Part shown: positions 45,541 through 57,287 of the stretch, in pieces
Layout: each line of letters starts with the position of its first letter
Position numbering within the stretch: the first letter of the stretch is position 1
Assembly: GCF_963082655.1 (NCBI RefSeq)
Contig: NC_081553.1
Coordinates: 43,927,260 to 43,991,259 of the forward strand
Reading direction: 5' to 3'
Origin: Stomoxys calcitrans
Taxonomy: Eukaryota > Arthropoda > Insecta > Diptera > Muscidae
Length of the DNA stretch: 64,000 nucleotides
Program-made: the position numbers and the translations under genes
Notes under the pieces: model-generated
The model's database searches: none
The model's input: only the letters and a program-made list of their open reading frames with translations
What the model was told of the DNA's origin: nothing

Positions 45541-45994
45541 CACTATTCACTGTCTCAAATTTCGCGACATCGGACAATAAATCGAAAGATCAGTCTATAT
45601 GGCAGCTATATCCAAATCTGGACCCATCTGTGCCATATTACAGAGGTATGTCGATCTATGCCATATTCCAGAGGCTTAGCAAAACTCACAGTCCAAAATT
45701 TTGGAGACATCGGACAATAAATACGCCTTTTATGGGCCCAAAACCTCAAATCGAGAGATCGGCTATATGACAGCTATATCCAAATCTGGACCGATCTGGG
45801 CCAAATGAAGAAGTATGTCGAAGGGTTTAACTGAATTCACTGTTTCAAATTTTGGCAAAATCGGAAAATTAATGTGGCTTTTATGGACCTAAGACCCAAA
45901 AACGGCGCTATCTACTTCAACATAAAGTCCGAATTCAGGCTCGGCTACATCGAGAAGGTCCCTTATTGAATCGGACCGCATTTTGGCTACAAAA

Positions 45995-46600
45995 ATTACC
46001 TTCTTATACCCTCCACCATAGGATGGGGGTATACTAATTTCGTTATTCTGTTTGTGCCACCTCGAAATATGCGTCTAAGACCCCATATAACATATATATT
46101 CTTAATCGTCATGACATTTTAAGTCGATCTAGCCATGTCCGTCCGTCTGTCTGTCTTAACTTTTTGAGCCTCTAGAGGGCGATTTGACTATCAAATCAAA
46201 TCGGTTCATATCATTCATGATCTTGGATCTTGACTTCTTAAGCCGCTTGGAGCACAATTCCTATCCGATTTGGCAGAAATTTTGCATGAGGTGTTTTGTT
46301 ATACTTCCACAAACTGTGCTAAGTATGGCGCAAATCGAAACATAACCTGATATAACTGCCATATAAACTGATCTTGGATCTCGCCTTCTTGAACCTCAAG
46401 GGTGCGCAATTCTCAACCGATTTGGCAGAACTTTTGCCCAACTGCTTCTCCCATGACCTTCAGCATACGTGTAGAGCTGGCAAAATATCGATGGCACTGT
46501 CGAAACTATCGCTATTTACACTGAATGTATTCTCTAAGATACATTGCGCCCCTAGAGGGCGCAATTCTCATTCGATTTGGCAGCACGCTCTTACTTGTTC
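45995..46600 (+). mobile_element. HINE subfamily II, shortened
   Basis: Starts TTATACCCTCCACCATAGGA with TTCTTAATCGTCATGAC and a short GTCY tract, keeps a few units, and ends CACGCTCTTACTTGTT without the palindrome. The frame at 46374-46607 is repeat sequence. Confidence 0.7.
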
Positions 46601-46947
46601 CACTTGATTTGGTCATTTAAGCACACTTCCCCTTATCCGTTTGCCCCATTTCTTTGTGACATTCTACAAGGAAGTTGAAAATTTCTTCATTAACTTGACG
46701 ACTCATTTTCTAGCCTTGAAGATAAAGTTGACCCTGTAGAAATCAATAGTTTTCCCAACTTAAAGGGTGTAGAATTTGTCGTCTAGTTAATTATCCATAG
46801 TTGGTGCATCCACTTGAAAATTCATCTTTTATAATGAAAAAATTAAAAATCAAGTACTATTCCAAGTGTCATTAAGTATGCGATTGCAATGAACTTCTTT
46901 TCAATCGTAAGTGGTTGAAAATTTGTACCAAGAAAGGGAAAACTTGA
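46601..46947. other. 5' flank of gene 5
   Basis: AT-rich, no repeat or frame identified. Confidence 0.4.
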
Positions 46948-46953
46948 TATAAA
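46948..46953 (+). promoter_or_regulatory. TATA box of TsetseEP-like gene 5
   Basis: TATAAA 62 bp before the ATG. No clear TCAGT initiator follows. Confidence 0.5.
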
Positions 46954-47009
46954 TGGCAAACCGTCTCTTCAAAATTGTTAGTAGTTCTAGGGAAGTTACT
47001 GCGATAAGA

Positions 47010-47958
47010 ATGTTGAAAATGATTTGCTGCAAGTTTTTGTCATTGTTGCTAATTGCGGCTACCGCAATGGCGCAGGTAGGAAAGACTTTCCGCAATTCTT
47101 TGAAAATAAAACATTTAATATCCTATTTAGGATATTTTTGACAATACCACCACCCATATGGATGACTACCTTACGGCAAATAGGCGTAACCAAAATGCCC
47201 TTCTTCAGGACTACGATAATCAAATAGCGAATTTTAAAACTTTCTACTTGGAAAGGGTGAACATCGTAAACATCCAATTGAATTTCTTAATGGACAGCCT
47301 CAAGGAAATCGATGAAACTTTGTATACCATGGAATTGTTGGGTAATTGGAACAAAGAATGCATTACCAAATACAAATCTGCTCTACCCGAAGAAGTGGCA
47401 ACCAGAGTCATGATGAACGTCTGCATTACCACTGCCAACAGTTTTTTGCCCTCCTTAATAAAGGATCTTCAAGAGACTCGTCGGGATTTGAAAAAATATT
47501 TTGAGAACAATTTCGAAGAGAATGTTGCCAACTGCAATAATGAAGCTTGTGTCAGCAATGTGGTAAGAGGAATCTTTTCTATTATGCTGCTAACAAAAGA
47601 ATATTAAAATTTAAAAACTTTTCTCCAGGTTTCTCAAACCAATATGGTTATGACTGAAAGTCGCAGGACCTTTAATAAACAAATGGCCACTTCAACTCAT
47701 ACAGCCAATGGCTACATTATAACCGCTTTGGATTGCAGTTTCAAGGCCCAAAGTAATGCCGTATCCTTAATAGCCTCCACTAAAACTCTAATCGATAGAT
47801 GTGCTCAACATGCTGACTGCATACCTAAAACTGGAAGCTTTTGTGAAAATGTTGATGAAATTTCTTCTTATATGGTCAACAGTTCGAAGCCAACAGTACC
47901 TAACCCATTCTATGAACGTAGTGATAATGTTACTTGTGTATTGTGGCAGATAAATTGA
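47010..47958 (+). CDS. TsetseEP-like (DUF725) secreted protein, gene 5
   Basis: Exons 47010-47075, 47131-47562 and 47629-47958 join in phase 0 to code 275 aa. Exon 1 is a signal peptide (MLKMICCKFLSLLLIAATAMAQ). The later ATG at 47019 is a possible start; an ATG at 46953 is out of place relative to the TATA box. Exon 2 holds DDYLTANRRNQNALLQDYD, LMDSLKEIDETLYTMELLG, KECITKYK and EACVSNVV. Exon 3 holds YIITALDCSFKAQSN, IDRCAQHADC and NPFYERSDNVTCVLWQI. The first exon 3 cysteine of the family is replaced (TSTHTANGY region), leaving nine cysteines in the mature chain. Introns are 55 and 66 bp. AATAAA lies at 47967. Paralog of gene 4. Confidence 0.88.
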
Positions 47959-47999
47959 AAGGCACAAATAAAAGTTTAGATTGTGAAGAGGTGTAATAA

Positions 48000-48950
48000 G
48001 AATTAACTCTCTAGTTAAATTCGCCGGGCCGAACCTTGGATTACTTCAATCCATCCAGAATGGAAGGAGTCTCTTTCTTAAGATTACGGAACGACTCGGA
48101 ATCACTTTCTGATACTATGCTATGTCTTTCTTTCTGTGTACACACTACAGGTCGTAAATTTCATCCGAACGTCTTCAATTTTGGAACAGATATACTGCAA
48201 CACATCGAAATATTGGTCTAAGACCCCCTAATGTATATATAATTGTTGATCTTTATAACATTTATAACGATCTAGCCATATCCGTCCGTCTGTCATTCTA
48301 ACTTTAGAAGGAGTAAAGCTAGCCACTTGAAATTAACATGCAAAAATACTTCTTGTTAGTGTTGGTCGGTTGGGATTGTAAATGGGCTATATCGGTCCAT
48401 GTTTTGATATAGCTGCCATATAAACCGATCTTGGATCTTGACTTCTTGTTGATTATTATGACTTTTTAAGTCGGTCTAGCAATGTCCTTCTGTCTGTCGA
48501 AAGCACTATAACTTTTGAATGAATAATGCTAGGCACTTGCAATTTTGCACAAATAAATACTTCCTACTAGAGTAGTTCGGTTAGCATTATAAATGTGCCA
48601 CATCGATCCATGTTCTGATATGGCACTCATATAAACCGATCTCCTGATTATACTTCTTAAGCCTATAGAGAGCGTTATTTTTATCCAATATGACTAAAAT
48701 TTAGCATAAAAGGGTTTGTTTTAACTTTCAACAACTGTGTCAAGTTTGGTTCATAGCCTGATGTAGCTCCCATATAAATGCGTAATAATCTTCTTTATGA
48801 ATCGTGAAACACTCTTCTAGGTTATCGTTGGGCAATTCATTGCATGTGCGGAAGTTTAAGCAGCTCTTCCGTACGATTATTGCGCAACCCATTGCGTCAT
48901 ACTCGTCCAGAAGGTTTGTTTACTAATCAAATGAGTTAACTTTTCGTTAT
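48000..48950 (+). mobile_element. HINE fragments, mainly subfamily II
   Basis: CCGCCGGGCCGAACCTTGGA-like end pieces at 48022, then CTAGCCATATCCGTCCGTCTG, AAAGCTAGCCACTTGAAA and ATATCGGTCCATGTTTTG at 48270-48440, and a second start of the same order at 48455-48790. Two overlapping left ends suggest a rearranged copy. The part 48790-48950 is unassigned. Confidence 0.55.
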
Positions 48951-48952
48951 TG

Positions 48953-49615
48953 TTATACCCACCACCATAGGATGGTGCTAATCTAGTCATTCCATATGTA
49001 ACACCTCGAAATATTGATCTATGACCTCAAAAAAATATATATCCGTCCGTCCGTCTGTCGAAATCAAGATAGCGGTCGAAGTCGCTATCTTAAATTTTCT
49101 AGCCGCTTAAAATTTTGCATAGATACTTCTTATAGATGTAGGTCGTTGAGGATTGTTAATGGCCCATTATTGCTTCAGATTTGGATGTAACTCCTATCAA
49201 ATTCGGCACGGATATTGAGTGGTCTAATAAGAACAAGTCATTATACAATTTTGTAGAATAAAATATTCGCCATTTTGGTAGCTATATCCAAATATAGACC
49301 GATCTGAATCGACGGGTTGGTCTATATGGGGGCTATATCAAGATATAGTTCGATATAGCCCATCTTCGAACTTTACCTGCCCATAGACAAGAAAATAATC
49401 TGTGCAAAGTTTCAGCAAATTGTCTCTATTCTCTAAGACTGTAGAGTGATTTCAACAGACAGTTGGACAGACGAACGGACATGGCTAGATCGTCTTAAAT
49501 TTTTACGACGTTCTAGAATGTATATACTTTCTAGGGTCGGAAATGGATAGAGCGATGTGTTGCAAACGGAATGACAAAATGAATATACCCCCATCCTTCT
49601 ATGGTGGGTATAAAA
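48953..49615. mobile_element. Chimeric HINE with (GTCY)n ends on both sides
   Basis: Left: TTATACCCACCACCATAGGA, ATCCGTCCGTCCGTCTGTCG (+ orientation). Right: GACAGTTGGACAGACGAACG, GTGTTGCAAACGGAATGACA and TTCTATGGTGGGTATAAA (- orientation). Two left halves face each other, with no palindrome end. Confidence 0.65.
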
Positions 49616-50559
49616 GTTTGGTCGATATTGGTTTAGATTTAGATGTAGCTCCCATCTACATTTTGCTCGAAATTTGAAACGGGTTTTTCAATTACCCGTC
49701 TGAAAACATCCGCCAAGGTCCATCAAAATTGGTTGAGAATCAGATATAACTCTCACTTTGTACTTTTAAGCTAGATGTAGGGTATTTAACAGTCGGCACC
49801 GCCCGACTTTAGCCTCCCTTTACTGGCTTTTTTTTAAGTTTTCTTTCGTTGTTGTTACTATCTCGATGAACAATCTAATTTTGATATGCATTGTTAGATC
49901 TTCTAAACGAATAACACGCAAATATTTTAGAACAATATTAAATAAATATTGTAAAACGGCTATTTGTTACTCGCCCAGACGAGATTCGTCTTGATGACAC
50001 AACTCCTCAAGACGGGGGAATCGTCTACGATTCTTAGGCGAGCTTGTCCGTTATCGTAACCTTCTTCTATAAGATTCGTATACCCATAACAACTCCATCA
50101 ATGTATTGTATAATCAAAGAATATGGAAACCTTTTAAATTTGTTACGACATTGAGAGTTTAATTGATTGTTTGCATTATTTTCCAATGATTGGAAATAAA
50201 TCCCATTCAATCAGAGTTATTGGTTGGGTCTTTGCTTCCATCAATATGTACTCCGTATTCCTGATTAAGGAAAGGCTACAGTCGATAATTGGTAGTGTCC
50301 GCAATCGAAACAACTTGTTCGGACAGATAGCTTCTTATCACATATTTTCCCCTATTAAAGATCGTGTTGTCCCAGAGATTTGGTTGTAGCGATACATAAA
50401 ATCCCGACTGTAAAGTTATGTCGTTATAAGTATAAAGCACAAATGCCTTTCCCTACCACCGAATCATAGGACGCCGTCACAATAACCACAGACCAGTTCC
50501 CCCTTTTTTAGTTCTGTAGCCGAATACTACATTGCTGGTGTCAGTCAGTGCTGTAAAGT
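49616..50559. other. Unassigned sequence
   Basis: The first 200 bp look like a diverged HINE unit ending in GTCGGCACCGCCCGAC, then TTACTGGC. The rest has no motif; a frame at 50171-50389 has no recognisable family. Confidence 0.35.
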
Positions 50560-51560
50560 AAAGTAAAGGTAGTCGCTTGCAATTTTGCACAAATATTTTT
50601 ATTAGTGTAAGTTGGTTGGGATTGTAAATGGGCCAAATCGGTCCATGATTTGATATAGCTGCTATATAAACCGATCTTGGGTCTTGGCTTCTTGAGCCTC
50701 TAGAGGGAGCAATTTTCTTCCGATTCGACTGAAATATTGCACGTGGTGTTTTGGTGACACTTCCAACAACTAGAATGAGTATGGTTCAAATCGGTCCATG
50801 ATTTGATATAGCTGCCATATAAACCGATGTTGGGTCTTGGCTTGAGCCTCTAGAGGGCGCAATTCTCGTCCGATTTGACTGAAATTTTGCACGTGGTGTT
50901 TTGGTATTGCTTCCAGCAACTAATAGTGATAATTATGATTCAAATCGGTTCGTAATCTGGTATAGCTGTCATATAAGCCAATCTTGGATCTTAAAATCAT
51001 GAGTCAATAGATTGCGCAATTCTCATTCGATTTGGCTGAAATTTTGCATGAGGTGTTTTGTTATGACTTCCAATAACTGTGCTTAGTATAACGAAAATCG
51101 GTTCATAACCTGATATAGCTGTCATATAAACCATGCTGGGATCTTGACTGCTTGAGCCTCTAGAGGCGCAATTGTCATCCGATTCGGCAGAAATTTTGTA
51201 CAACGGCTTCTCTCATGACCTTCAACATACGTGTCTAATATGGTCTTAATCGATCAATAGCTTGATACAGCTCCCATATAAACTGATCTCCCAAATTTGC
51301 TTCTTGAGCCCCTACAAGGCGCAATTCTTATCCGAATGAACTGAAATAATAAACAATGACTTCTACTATGCTCAGCATTCAATTAATTTATCATCCGAAT
51401 CGGACTATAACTTGATATAGCTCCAATATCATAACAGTTCTTATTCATTATTCTTTGTTTGCCTAAAAAGAGATACCCCGCATAGAACTCGACAAATGAG
51501 ATCCATGGTGGTGGGTATATAAGATTCGGCCCGGCCGAACTTAGCACGCTCTTAATTGTT
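50560..51560 (+). mobile_element. HINE subfamily II, 3' part
   Basis: Units with GATATAGCTGCCATATAAAC, TTGAGCCTCTAGAGGGCGCA and ATTTTGCACGTGGTGTTTTG; right end ATGGTGGTGGGTATATAAGA, palindrome TTCGGCCCGGCCGAA and CACGCTCTTAATTGTTTT. The left end is missing. Confidence 0.75.
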
Positions 51561-52138
51561 TTGGATTATGAATCTCACCACTCAGTATTTGCACAGCTCT
51601 CATGCTTAAATCGCAGGGCATGGGCAGGATATATATATAGAGTGGAAGCAATTGGTACCAATTGGTAGGTATGCCAATAACTTGTGCATATATTGATATC
51701 GACCATTTTAAACTGACAGGGTATGGGTAGTATATTTTGTAGTCAGTTCCGCCCGAATTTCGCCTTACCTTGTTTATAATATGAAGATGTCTTTCTGACA
51801 ACACAAAGCTATTCATTTTCAAACAACAAGGCAGATGTAAACATTATAGAATTTTGTGATGATTCTTTTGAGAAGTGAAATAAAACATAGGCCAATTTCC
51901 CTAATGAAAGTCTTGAATAACTCTTAAGTATCGATTTTAAAGACATCAGATACCCTACACTGACAGGTTTCTGAAGAGCATAATGCAGCTGAATTCACAT
52001 ATGTTTTCTGTTCTGTCGACACAAACTGGCTACATTAAGGCGTTATCAACTCAACCAAGATAGGCTTATGCTATTACATAGTTTAAATAAATGAATAAAT
52101 TATTTTACCATTTTGGGGATTCTTCTATTTTAAATAGG

Positions 52139-52170
52139 TATAAACTATGCATGTCCCATTTCATTCAGTA
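52139..52170 (+). promoter_or_regulatory. Core promoter of TsetseEP-like gene 6
   Basis: TATAAA at 52139-52144 and initiator TCAGTA at 52165-52170, 75 bp before the ATG. Confidence 0.65.
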
Positions 52171-52213
52171 TCATTTGAATAGTCGACCAGTTAAGAATCA
52201 CGGATAGTTGGAT

Positions 52214-53201
52214 ATGGTTTTGCTGAAGTTCTTTACACTTTCTCTATTTTTAAGCCTAACAGTCGGGCAGGTTTGTATATGGCATTTCTTTGTGGCCAGA
52301 GAAATTCTCAACTTTTTTTTAAATTTCAGGAAATGCGAGAAAATCCAGAGATTCATGTGCAAGATTTCATAGCAGCATATAAGAAATCATGTGATGAAAA
52401 TATCAAGGAATACGATAGTCGCATTGAGTCCTTCAAGGATCTCTATAATGGGCGTGTGGGCACCATACACACTCAAAAGGATTCTCTATTAGCTGTCATG
52501 CAACGTTCCAGTGATCGTTTGGCCGCCTTCGAACTCCTAAGTGATGTGACCAAGGAATGTGTCAATCAGCATAGACTGCAGCTCTCATTGACCAAAGTTA
52601 AGGATATGTTAGTGGCTTGTTACACCACAGCCGACAGTCAATTGGAAGAGTTGTTGGCTCCAGTTTTACAAACTCGCAATGCTTTGAGTTCGTATTATGA
52701 TGAAATATTGCTGCAGGAATTTGAAAAATGCATAACACCTTCGGAGTCACAGAAAACTTCAGAGGCAGAGAAAATCATCGATTGCCTTAAGGATGTGGTA
52801 AGCATGCATGTGTGTGGATGATCTGTGAACTCTTTAATATGTAGAAATATACATACAAAATATAGGTTTCCATCTCCGGCGCTTTCACAGTAAGCAATCG
52901 CAAGACTTTCGATTTTGAATTGGATGCCGCCAATTGTTCCGGCAATACGTACATAAAAATGGCTTTGGATTGTAGCTTTGTGGCTCAGAGTACTACCATT
53001 GCCTTGATTACCGCCACCAATGTTATGATCGATAGATGTTCTCAGGGTGCATCGGAATGTACTCCATGTGAGCGTAAACTTGCCTGTGAAAATGTGCATG
53101 AAATCCCAGCAAATTTAATTGACTATGCAAATCAAACCATGGCAAATCCTTTCTACAACAGCAATGAAACGATTAGTTGTATGACTATTAATTTGGTTTA
53201 A
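52214..53201 (+). CDS. TsetseEP-like (DUF725) secreted protein, gene 6
   Basis: Exons 52214-52270, 52330-52797 and 52866-53201 join in phase 0 to code 286 aa. Exon 1 is a signal peptide (MVLLKFFTLSLFLSLTVGQ). Exon 2 holds KSCDENIKEYDSRIESFKD, AAFELLSDVTKECVNQH and IIDCLKDV. Exon 3 holds YIKMALDCSFVAQS, MIDRC, ECTPCERKLACENV and NPFYNSNETISCM. Twelve cysteines in the mature chain. The NPFYGRN motif reads NPFYNSN in this pair. Introns are 59 and 68 bp. Near-duplicate of gene 7: exon 3 differs at 2 of 111 residues, exon 2 at about 21 of 156. Secreted by prediction; function unknown. Confidence 0.9.
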
Positions 53202-53385
53202 GTTTTAAAGATGTTTTTACACAGAAAAAATTATAAGAAATGGAAATGATTTGGTTTTTGTAAGTTTGAGGTTTTCTTGTGTATTCCATGGTAAGTCTAA
53301 AAGATGAAAATTCCATGAATTGTGTTGTAAATCGAAAATCTTAACCATAGAGCAACTATATACCTTAGACGAGGTTTATATTTCA

Positions 53386-55708
53386 CTAGCTGACCCCGGT
53401 CCGCTCCGCTGCGCCTTCTTTTACTTTATATGGAACAAAAGTTTCCTTGGCATATTTATTTTCGACAATTAAAGATCTTTTAGTGAAATACCATGCTAAC
53501 TTGACTACCAGTTTAACAATATAAGTGCCTTTATGTGAATCCCATATGATCTTTATTGGTCTACGAATTTAAGTTTGGATGTAAGGTGTACTCCATTCTT
53601 AAAATACTTCATTTCAGCCCGATATTCTCATGATGTCTGATTTAGTTGTGTTTTCGGGGGAGAGGTGGTACCCCAAGTACTTGGCCCTGAAAAAATATCA
53701 GCATCGTGCTCTTGTCTCAAATACCATTTTTTTAAACCCCATATTGCCATTTGCTGAAGAGGAGTTCACAGGATGAGGCGTACCCCAAAATAGGTTATCA
53801 AATTCGTTTTATAATCTCAAATACCTTTCATTTGAGCCACATATTGACATGGTCGAAATATTTTTTCCCTTTGTGGGTGTTTTGGGAAAGGGATGATGCC
53901 CTAAATACATGGTCCTTCATTTGGATATCAAATACGTATTCTACTTCCAAATACCTATATTTGAGCCACATATTGCGATGGTTAGTAAAAAATTGCTGTT
54001 TGTGGGGTATTTTGGGAAAGGAGTAGACCCCAAGAAAATTGGTCCCGAAAGTTGGTATCAATTCTTGCTTGACCCCCCAATACCTTTCATTTAAGCCCCA
54101 CATTGTCTTGGTCGGTAAATATGCTCGATTTAGGGGTGTTTTGGCGACTGGGGTGGTCCCCCAAATTCTAAGCCCTGAAAATATATCAGCAACGTGCTCT
54201 ATTCTCATATATCTATATATCATTTGTTTGAACCCCATATTGCCATTGCCCTCAAAATTAGATATCAAATTCGTTTTCTAATCTCATTTAAACTCCTCAT
54301 CGCAAAAGTCAGCACATATGTCCGGTTTGGGGTATTGGCCCTAAAAACAATGAATATTTAGTTTCACTCTCTTTAAGACCCAAAATTGTCTTGGTGAGCA
54401 AATATTTACTATTTGGGGGTTGTTATGGTGGTGGGACGTCCGCTAGACAGTTGGCCCCTAATGTTGATATCAGATATGTGGTGTACTCCCACATACCTTT
54501 ATTTTGAGCCCTATATTTCCATAGTCGGCAAACATGACCTGCTTGGGGGTGTTTTGAGGAAATGGCGGCCACTCAGTGAGTTTGCCTTGAAAAAATATAT
54601 AGGATTCGTGTTCTACTCTAAAAACCCTCTTATTTGAGCCTCATATTGCAGTAGTCAGGAAATACTTCCTAGTTGGGTGGTGTTGGAGGGGTGGGGTGGC
54701 CCCATAAACACTTTTCCCGAATATTTATATCAGATTCGTGCTTTACTTCCAAACACCTTTCATTTGAGCCCCATATTGCTATGGTCGTAAATTTGTCCCC
54801 ATTGGGGGATGTTTTTGGGGAGAGGCGGCCCCACAAACACTTGGTCCCATATTTTGATATCAGATTCTAATTCTACACTCAAATACCTTTTATTTAAGCC
54901 CTGGTCAGTTAATAAGTTCTTCTTGGGGGTGTCTTGGGGAAGGGGTGGACCGCCAGAAACGTGGTTCCACATTTGAATATCAGATTCGTATTCTACTCGT
55001 AAATACCTTTCATTTGAGTCCCATATTGCTATGGTCGGTAAGAACGTCCGATTTGGGGGTGTTTTGGGGTTGGGGTGGTCCCCCTAGCACATGGTCCGAC
55101 AATTGGATATCAGATACGTTTTCTTATTCTAAATACCTTTCATTTGAGTCCCATATTGTCGTGATTGGTGTAAATATATGATTGGTAGGTTTTAGGGTGG
55201 GGCAGCCCCCCTAGGTACCCCATCCGAAGTTTGGATACCAAATTTTTATTTTTAGGGCATTTCTCTCCAAAGAGGTGTCGCACTGCGGCTCGCCGTTCGG
55301 ACTCGGCTATAAAAAGGAGGCCCCTTATCATTGAGCTTAAACTTGAATCGGACTGCACTCATTGATATGTGAGAAGTTTGCCCGTGTTCCTTAGTGGAAT
55401 GTTCATGGGCAAAATTTGCAAATTTGCATATGAGAGCACACAAAATTTCGCTTAAATCGCACCACCCATCTCCGAGATCTGACGTTTCTGAAAATTAGGG
55501 TAAGAGGGAGGGTCCGCGCCCCCTTCAGATATCAAAAAATGTAGTACCCTATTTTCACCACGGGATCATTATGTACCATCTGTGAAAATTTCAAGAAAAT
55601 CGGTTCAGTCGTTTCTGAGTCTATAAGGATCACACAAACATGCAATACAAACAAACAAACCTACAAACAAACAAACAAATGTACAAACAAACACAAATTG
55701 ATTTTATA
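53386..55708 (-). mobile_element. Non-autonomous Helitron, 2.3 kb, with ~130-bp tandem repeats
   Basis: The left end is CTAGCTGACCCCGG (reverse of a Helitron 3' end with CTAG). The right end is ACACAAATTGATTTTATATA. Units carry CAAATACCTTTCATTTGAGC at about 130-bp spacing (53818, 53948, 54079). The duplicate region next to gene 7 has an uninterrupted site (TTTCATATGCCGCATGC near 63017), showing insertion between A and T with no target duplication. A truncated SINE and a CAAA-rich tract (55646-55690) lie inside. Non-coding. Confidence 0.8.
55258..55438 (+). mobile_element. Truncated SINE inside the Helitron
   Basis: Starts in the SINE body at CTCTCCAAAGAGGTGTCGCA and ends AAATTTGC followed by ATATGAGAGCAC. 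The tRNA-like head is absent. Same relative place as at 32370-32546. Confidence 0.8.
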
Positions 55709-56040
55709 TATGCCGCATGCTTTAGGGCATCACTCTCCCTCAAACAAGTATTGTTTTTGAAGGTCTAAAGTTACCTTATAGGAAGCCACAGTAGTCTAGG
55801 ATGTCCGCCTATCTCAACGCCTGGACACTTAATCCATGGGGGCCATACGAAAGAACTTAGATGTTGCTCTCTCCTCATTAATGTTATTGAAACAAATTGC
55901 AGGTTTCTTATTGTTGAGATAAAACTTGAATAGGGCAGCATAACCTCTTGACAGTGGATCGGTCTTGGCTGGTCGCTGCACAGTGGGATAGAATCGAAAA
56001 ACGAAAAACAGCGAGGTGCTTTATGGCACCCGACATCCAA
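55709..56040. other. Continuation of the gene 6 duplicated flank
   Basis: TGCCGCATGC, TTGTTTTTGAAGGTCTAA and TTAGATGTTGCTCTCTCCTC match 63020-63220 near gene 7. No gene recognised. Confidence 0.6.
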
Positions 56041-56321
56041 CCCAAATATGGTTCAGATCGTACCTCTTTTAAATATAGCTGTCATATAGAACGATCAATA
56101 GAATTACCGCTTAATCACATGAACGGCGCACTTATTACCCGATTTCGCTGAAATTTCGAATTGTTACTGGTATAGAGCTTCTCGGCACCTAAACTAAATA
56201 TGACTAAGATCGGACTATGTTTGGATATTAATATGGATATAGTAGTGTTATAATAAATTTTGATAATAAATATATCCATAACAAGATCGGCACGGCGGAA
56301 CTTAATGCTTCTTTACTTGTT
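56041..56321 (+). mobile_element. HINE subfamily I, 3' fragment
   Basis: CCAAATATGGTTCAGATCG and ATTACCCGATTTCGCTGAAA units, ending GATCGGCACGGCGGAACTTA and CTTCTTTACTTGTT. Confidence 0.6.
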
Positions 56322-56615
56322 TGGTTAAAATCTTTCAATATATTTTTTTAAGACAAGATTTTTATAAAACATTTCTAAAACAAAATTTACTACAATAACA
56401 TCAATAATAAAATTTCAATAAAAATTTTCCAAAGACAAAATTTCAAAAAAATGTCACTGAGAACATTATTTTAATGAACATGTTTTTAAAGGCAACATTT
56501 CCTCCTCAAAATTATGTTTATTTTTAAGAAAAATTGTAATACAAATTTAAAAAAACAAAATTTTAATAAAATGTTTTTTAAAGACAAAATTTAAAAAACA
56601 TTTCATTAAAATTTT
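56322..56615. other. A-rich simple sequence
   Basis: Repeats of AAGACAAAATTT and AAAATGTTTTT-type words; no gene. Confidence 0.4.
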
Positions 56616-56619
56616 CAAA

Positions 56620-57272
56620 GTTCGAAGATGGGCTATATCGGACTATATCTTGATATAGCCCCCATATAGACCGATCCGCCGATTTAGGGTCTTAGGCCCA
56701 TAAAAGCCACATTTATTATGCGATTTTGCTGAAATTTGGGACAGTGAGTTGTGTTAGGCCCTTCAACGTCCTTCGTTAATTTGGCTCAGATCGGTCCAGA
56801 TTGATATGTAGCCCATAAAAAATGTAATTTTTAACCGATTTCACTGAAATTTAAAACATCGGGTTATTTTAAACATCCCGACATCTGACCTAAATACGGT
56901 TTATATCGGACTATATTTAGATATAGCTGCCATATAGACCGATCCTCCGATAAGGGGTCTGAAGGCCATAAAAGGTTTATTTTTTATCCGACTTTGCTGA
57001 AATTTAAAACAGTGAGTGGTTTAAGGCCACATGCTATACGACTCAAATATGTATTTAGATATGGCTGTCATATAGACCGATATGCCGGTTAAGGGTATGA
57101 AGCTCATAAAAGCTTTATTTATTACCCGATATTTTTTGGAATTTGAAACACTAAATTCAACAGTGACTTATATTTATTAGTCGAATTTGGATGCATAAAT
57201 TATCCAATTTTCACCAGAAGTGGTGGGTATCCAAAGTTCGGCCTGGCCGAACTTAATGCCCTTTTTCTTGTT
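56620..57272 (+). mobile_element. HINE subfamily I, left-truncated
   Basis: GTTCGAAGATGGGCTATATC, then units and the right end GTGGTGGGTATCC, palindrome AGTTCGGCCTGGCCGAACT, CCTTTTTCTTGTT. Confidence 0.7.
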
Positions 57273-57287
57273 TTATTTGGATATGCA

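Larger units (their letters stand above)
42420..45571. repeat. Tandem segmental duplication, unit 2
   Basis: Second copy of 39248-42419, with the same nested HINE I / HINE II / SINE content. It holds T-to-A at one position and a microsatellite 16 bp shorter. After about 45571 the sequence continues with more HINE units, so this copy's right side is the original continuation. Confidence 0.9.
43060..45975 (-). mobile_element. HINE subfamily I, interrupted (duplication unit 2 and beyond)
   Basis: Same element as at 39888, here continuing past the duplication end with further units (ATATGGCAGCTATATCC, CGGACAATAAATACGCC) to about 45975, where a subfamily II element begins. Confidence 0.7.
51562..53365 (+). 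repeat. Segmental duplication, copy carrying gene 6
   Basis: Matches 61185-62985 over promoter, gene and 3' flank (for example TATGAAGATGTCTTTCTGAC at 51780 and 61390, TAACCATAGAGCAACTAT at 53343 and 62958). The two copies lie about 9.6 kb apart in direct orientation. Confidence 0.85.

Noticed and set aside
46953..47141. Frame starting at 46953 as a longer gene 5 start
   Set aside because: Its ATG overlaps the TATA box and it is not in frame with the conserved exon 2; the ATG at 47010 gives a signal peptide and phase 0 join.
53751..55181. Overlapping frames with PHIA/FEPHI-type repeats on both strands
   Set aside because: They come from ~130-bp Helitron repeat units, not a protein-coding gene.
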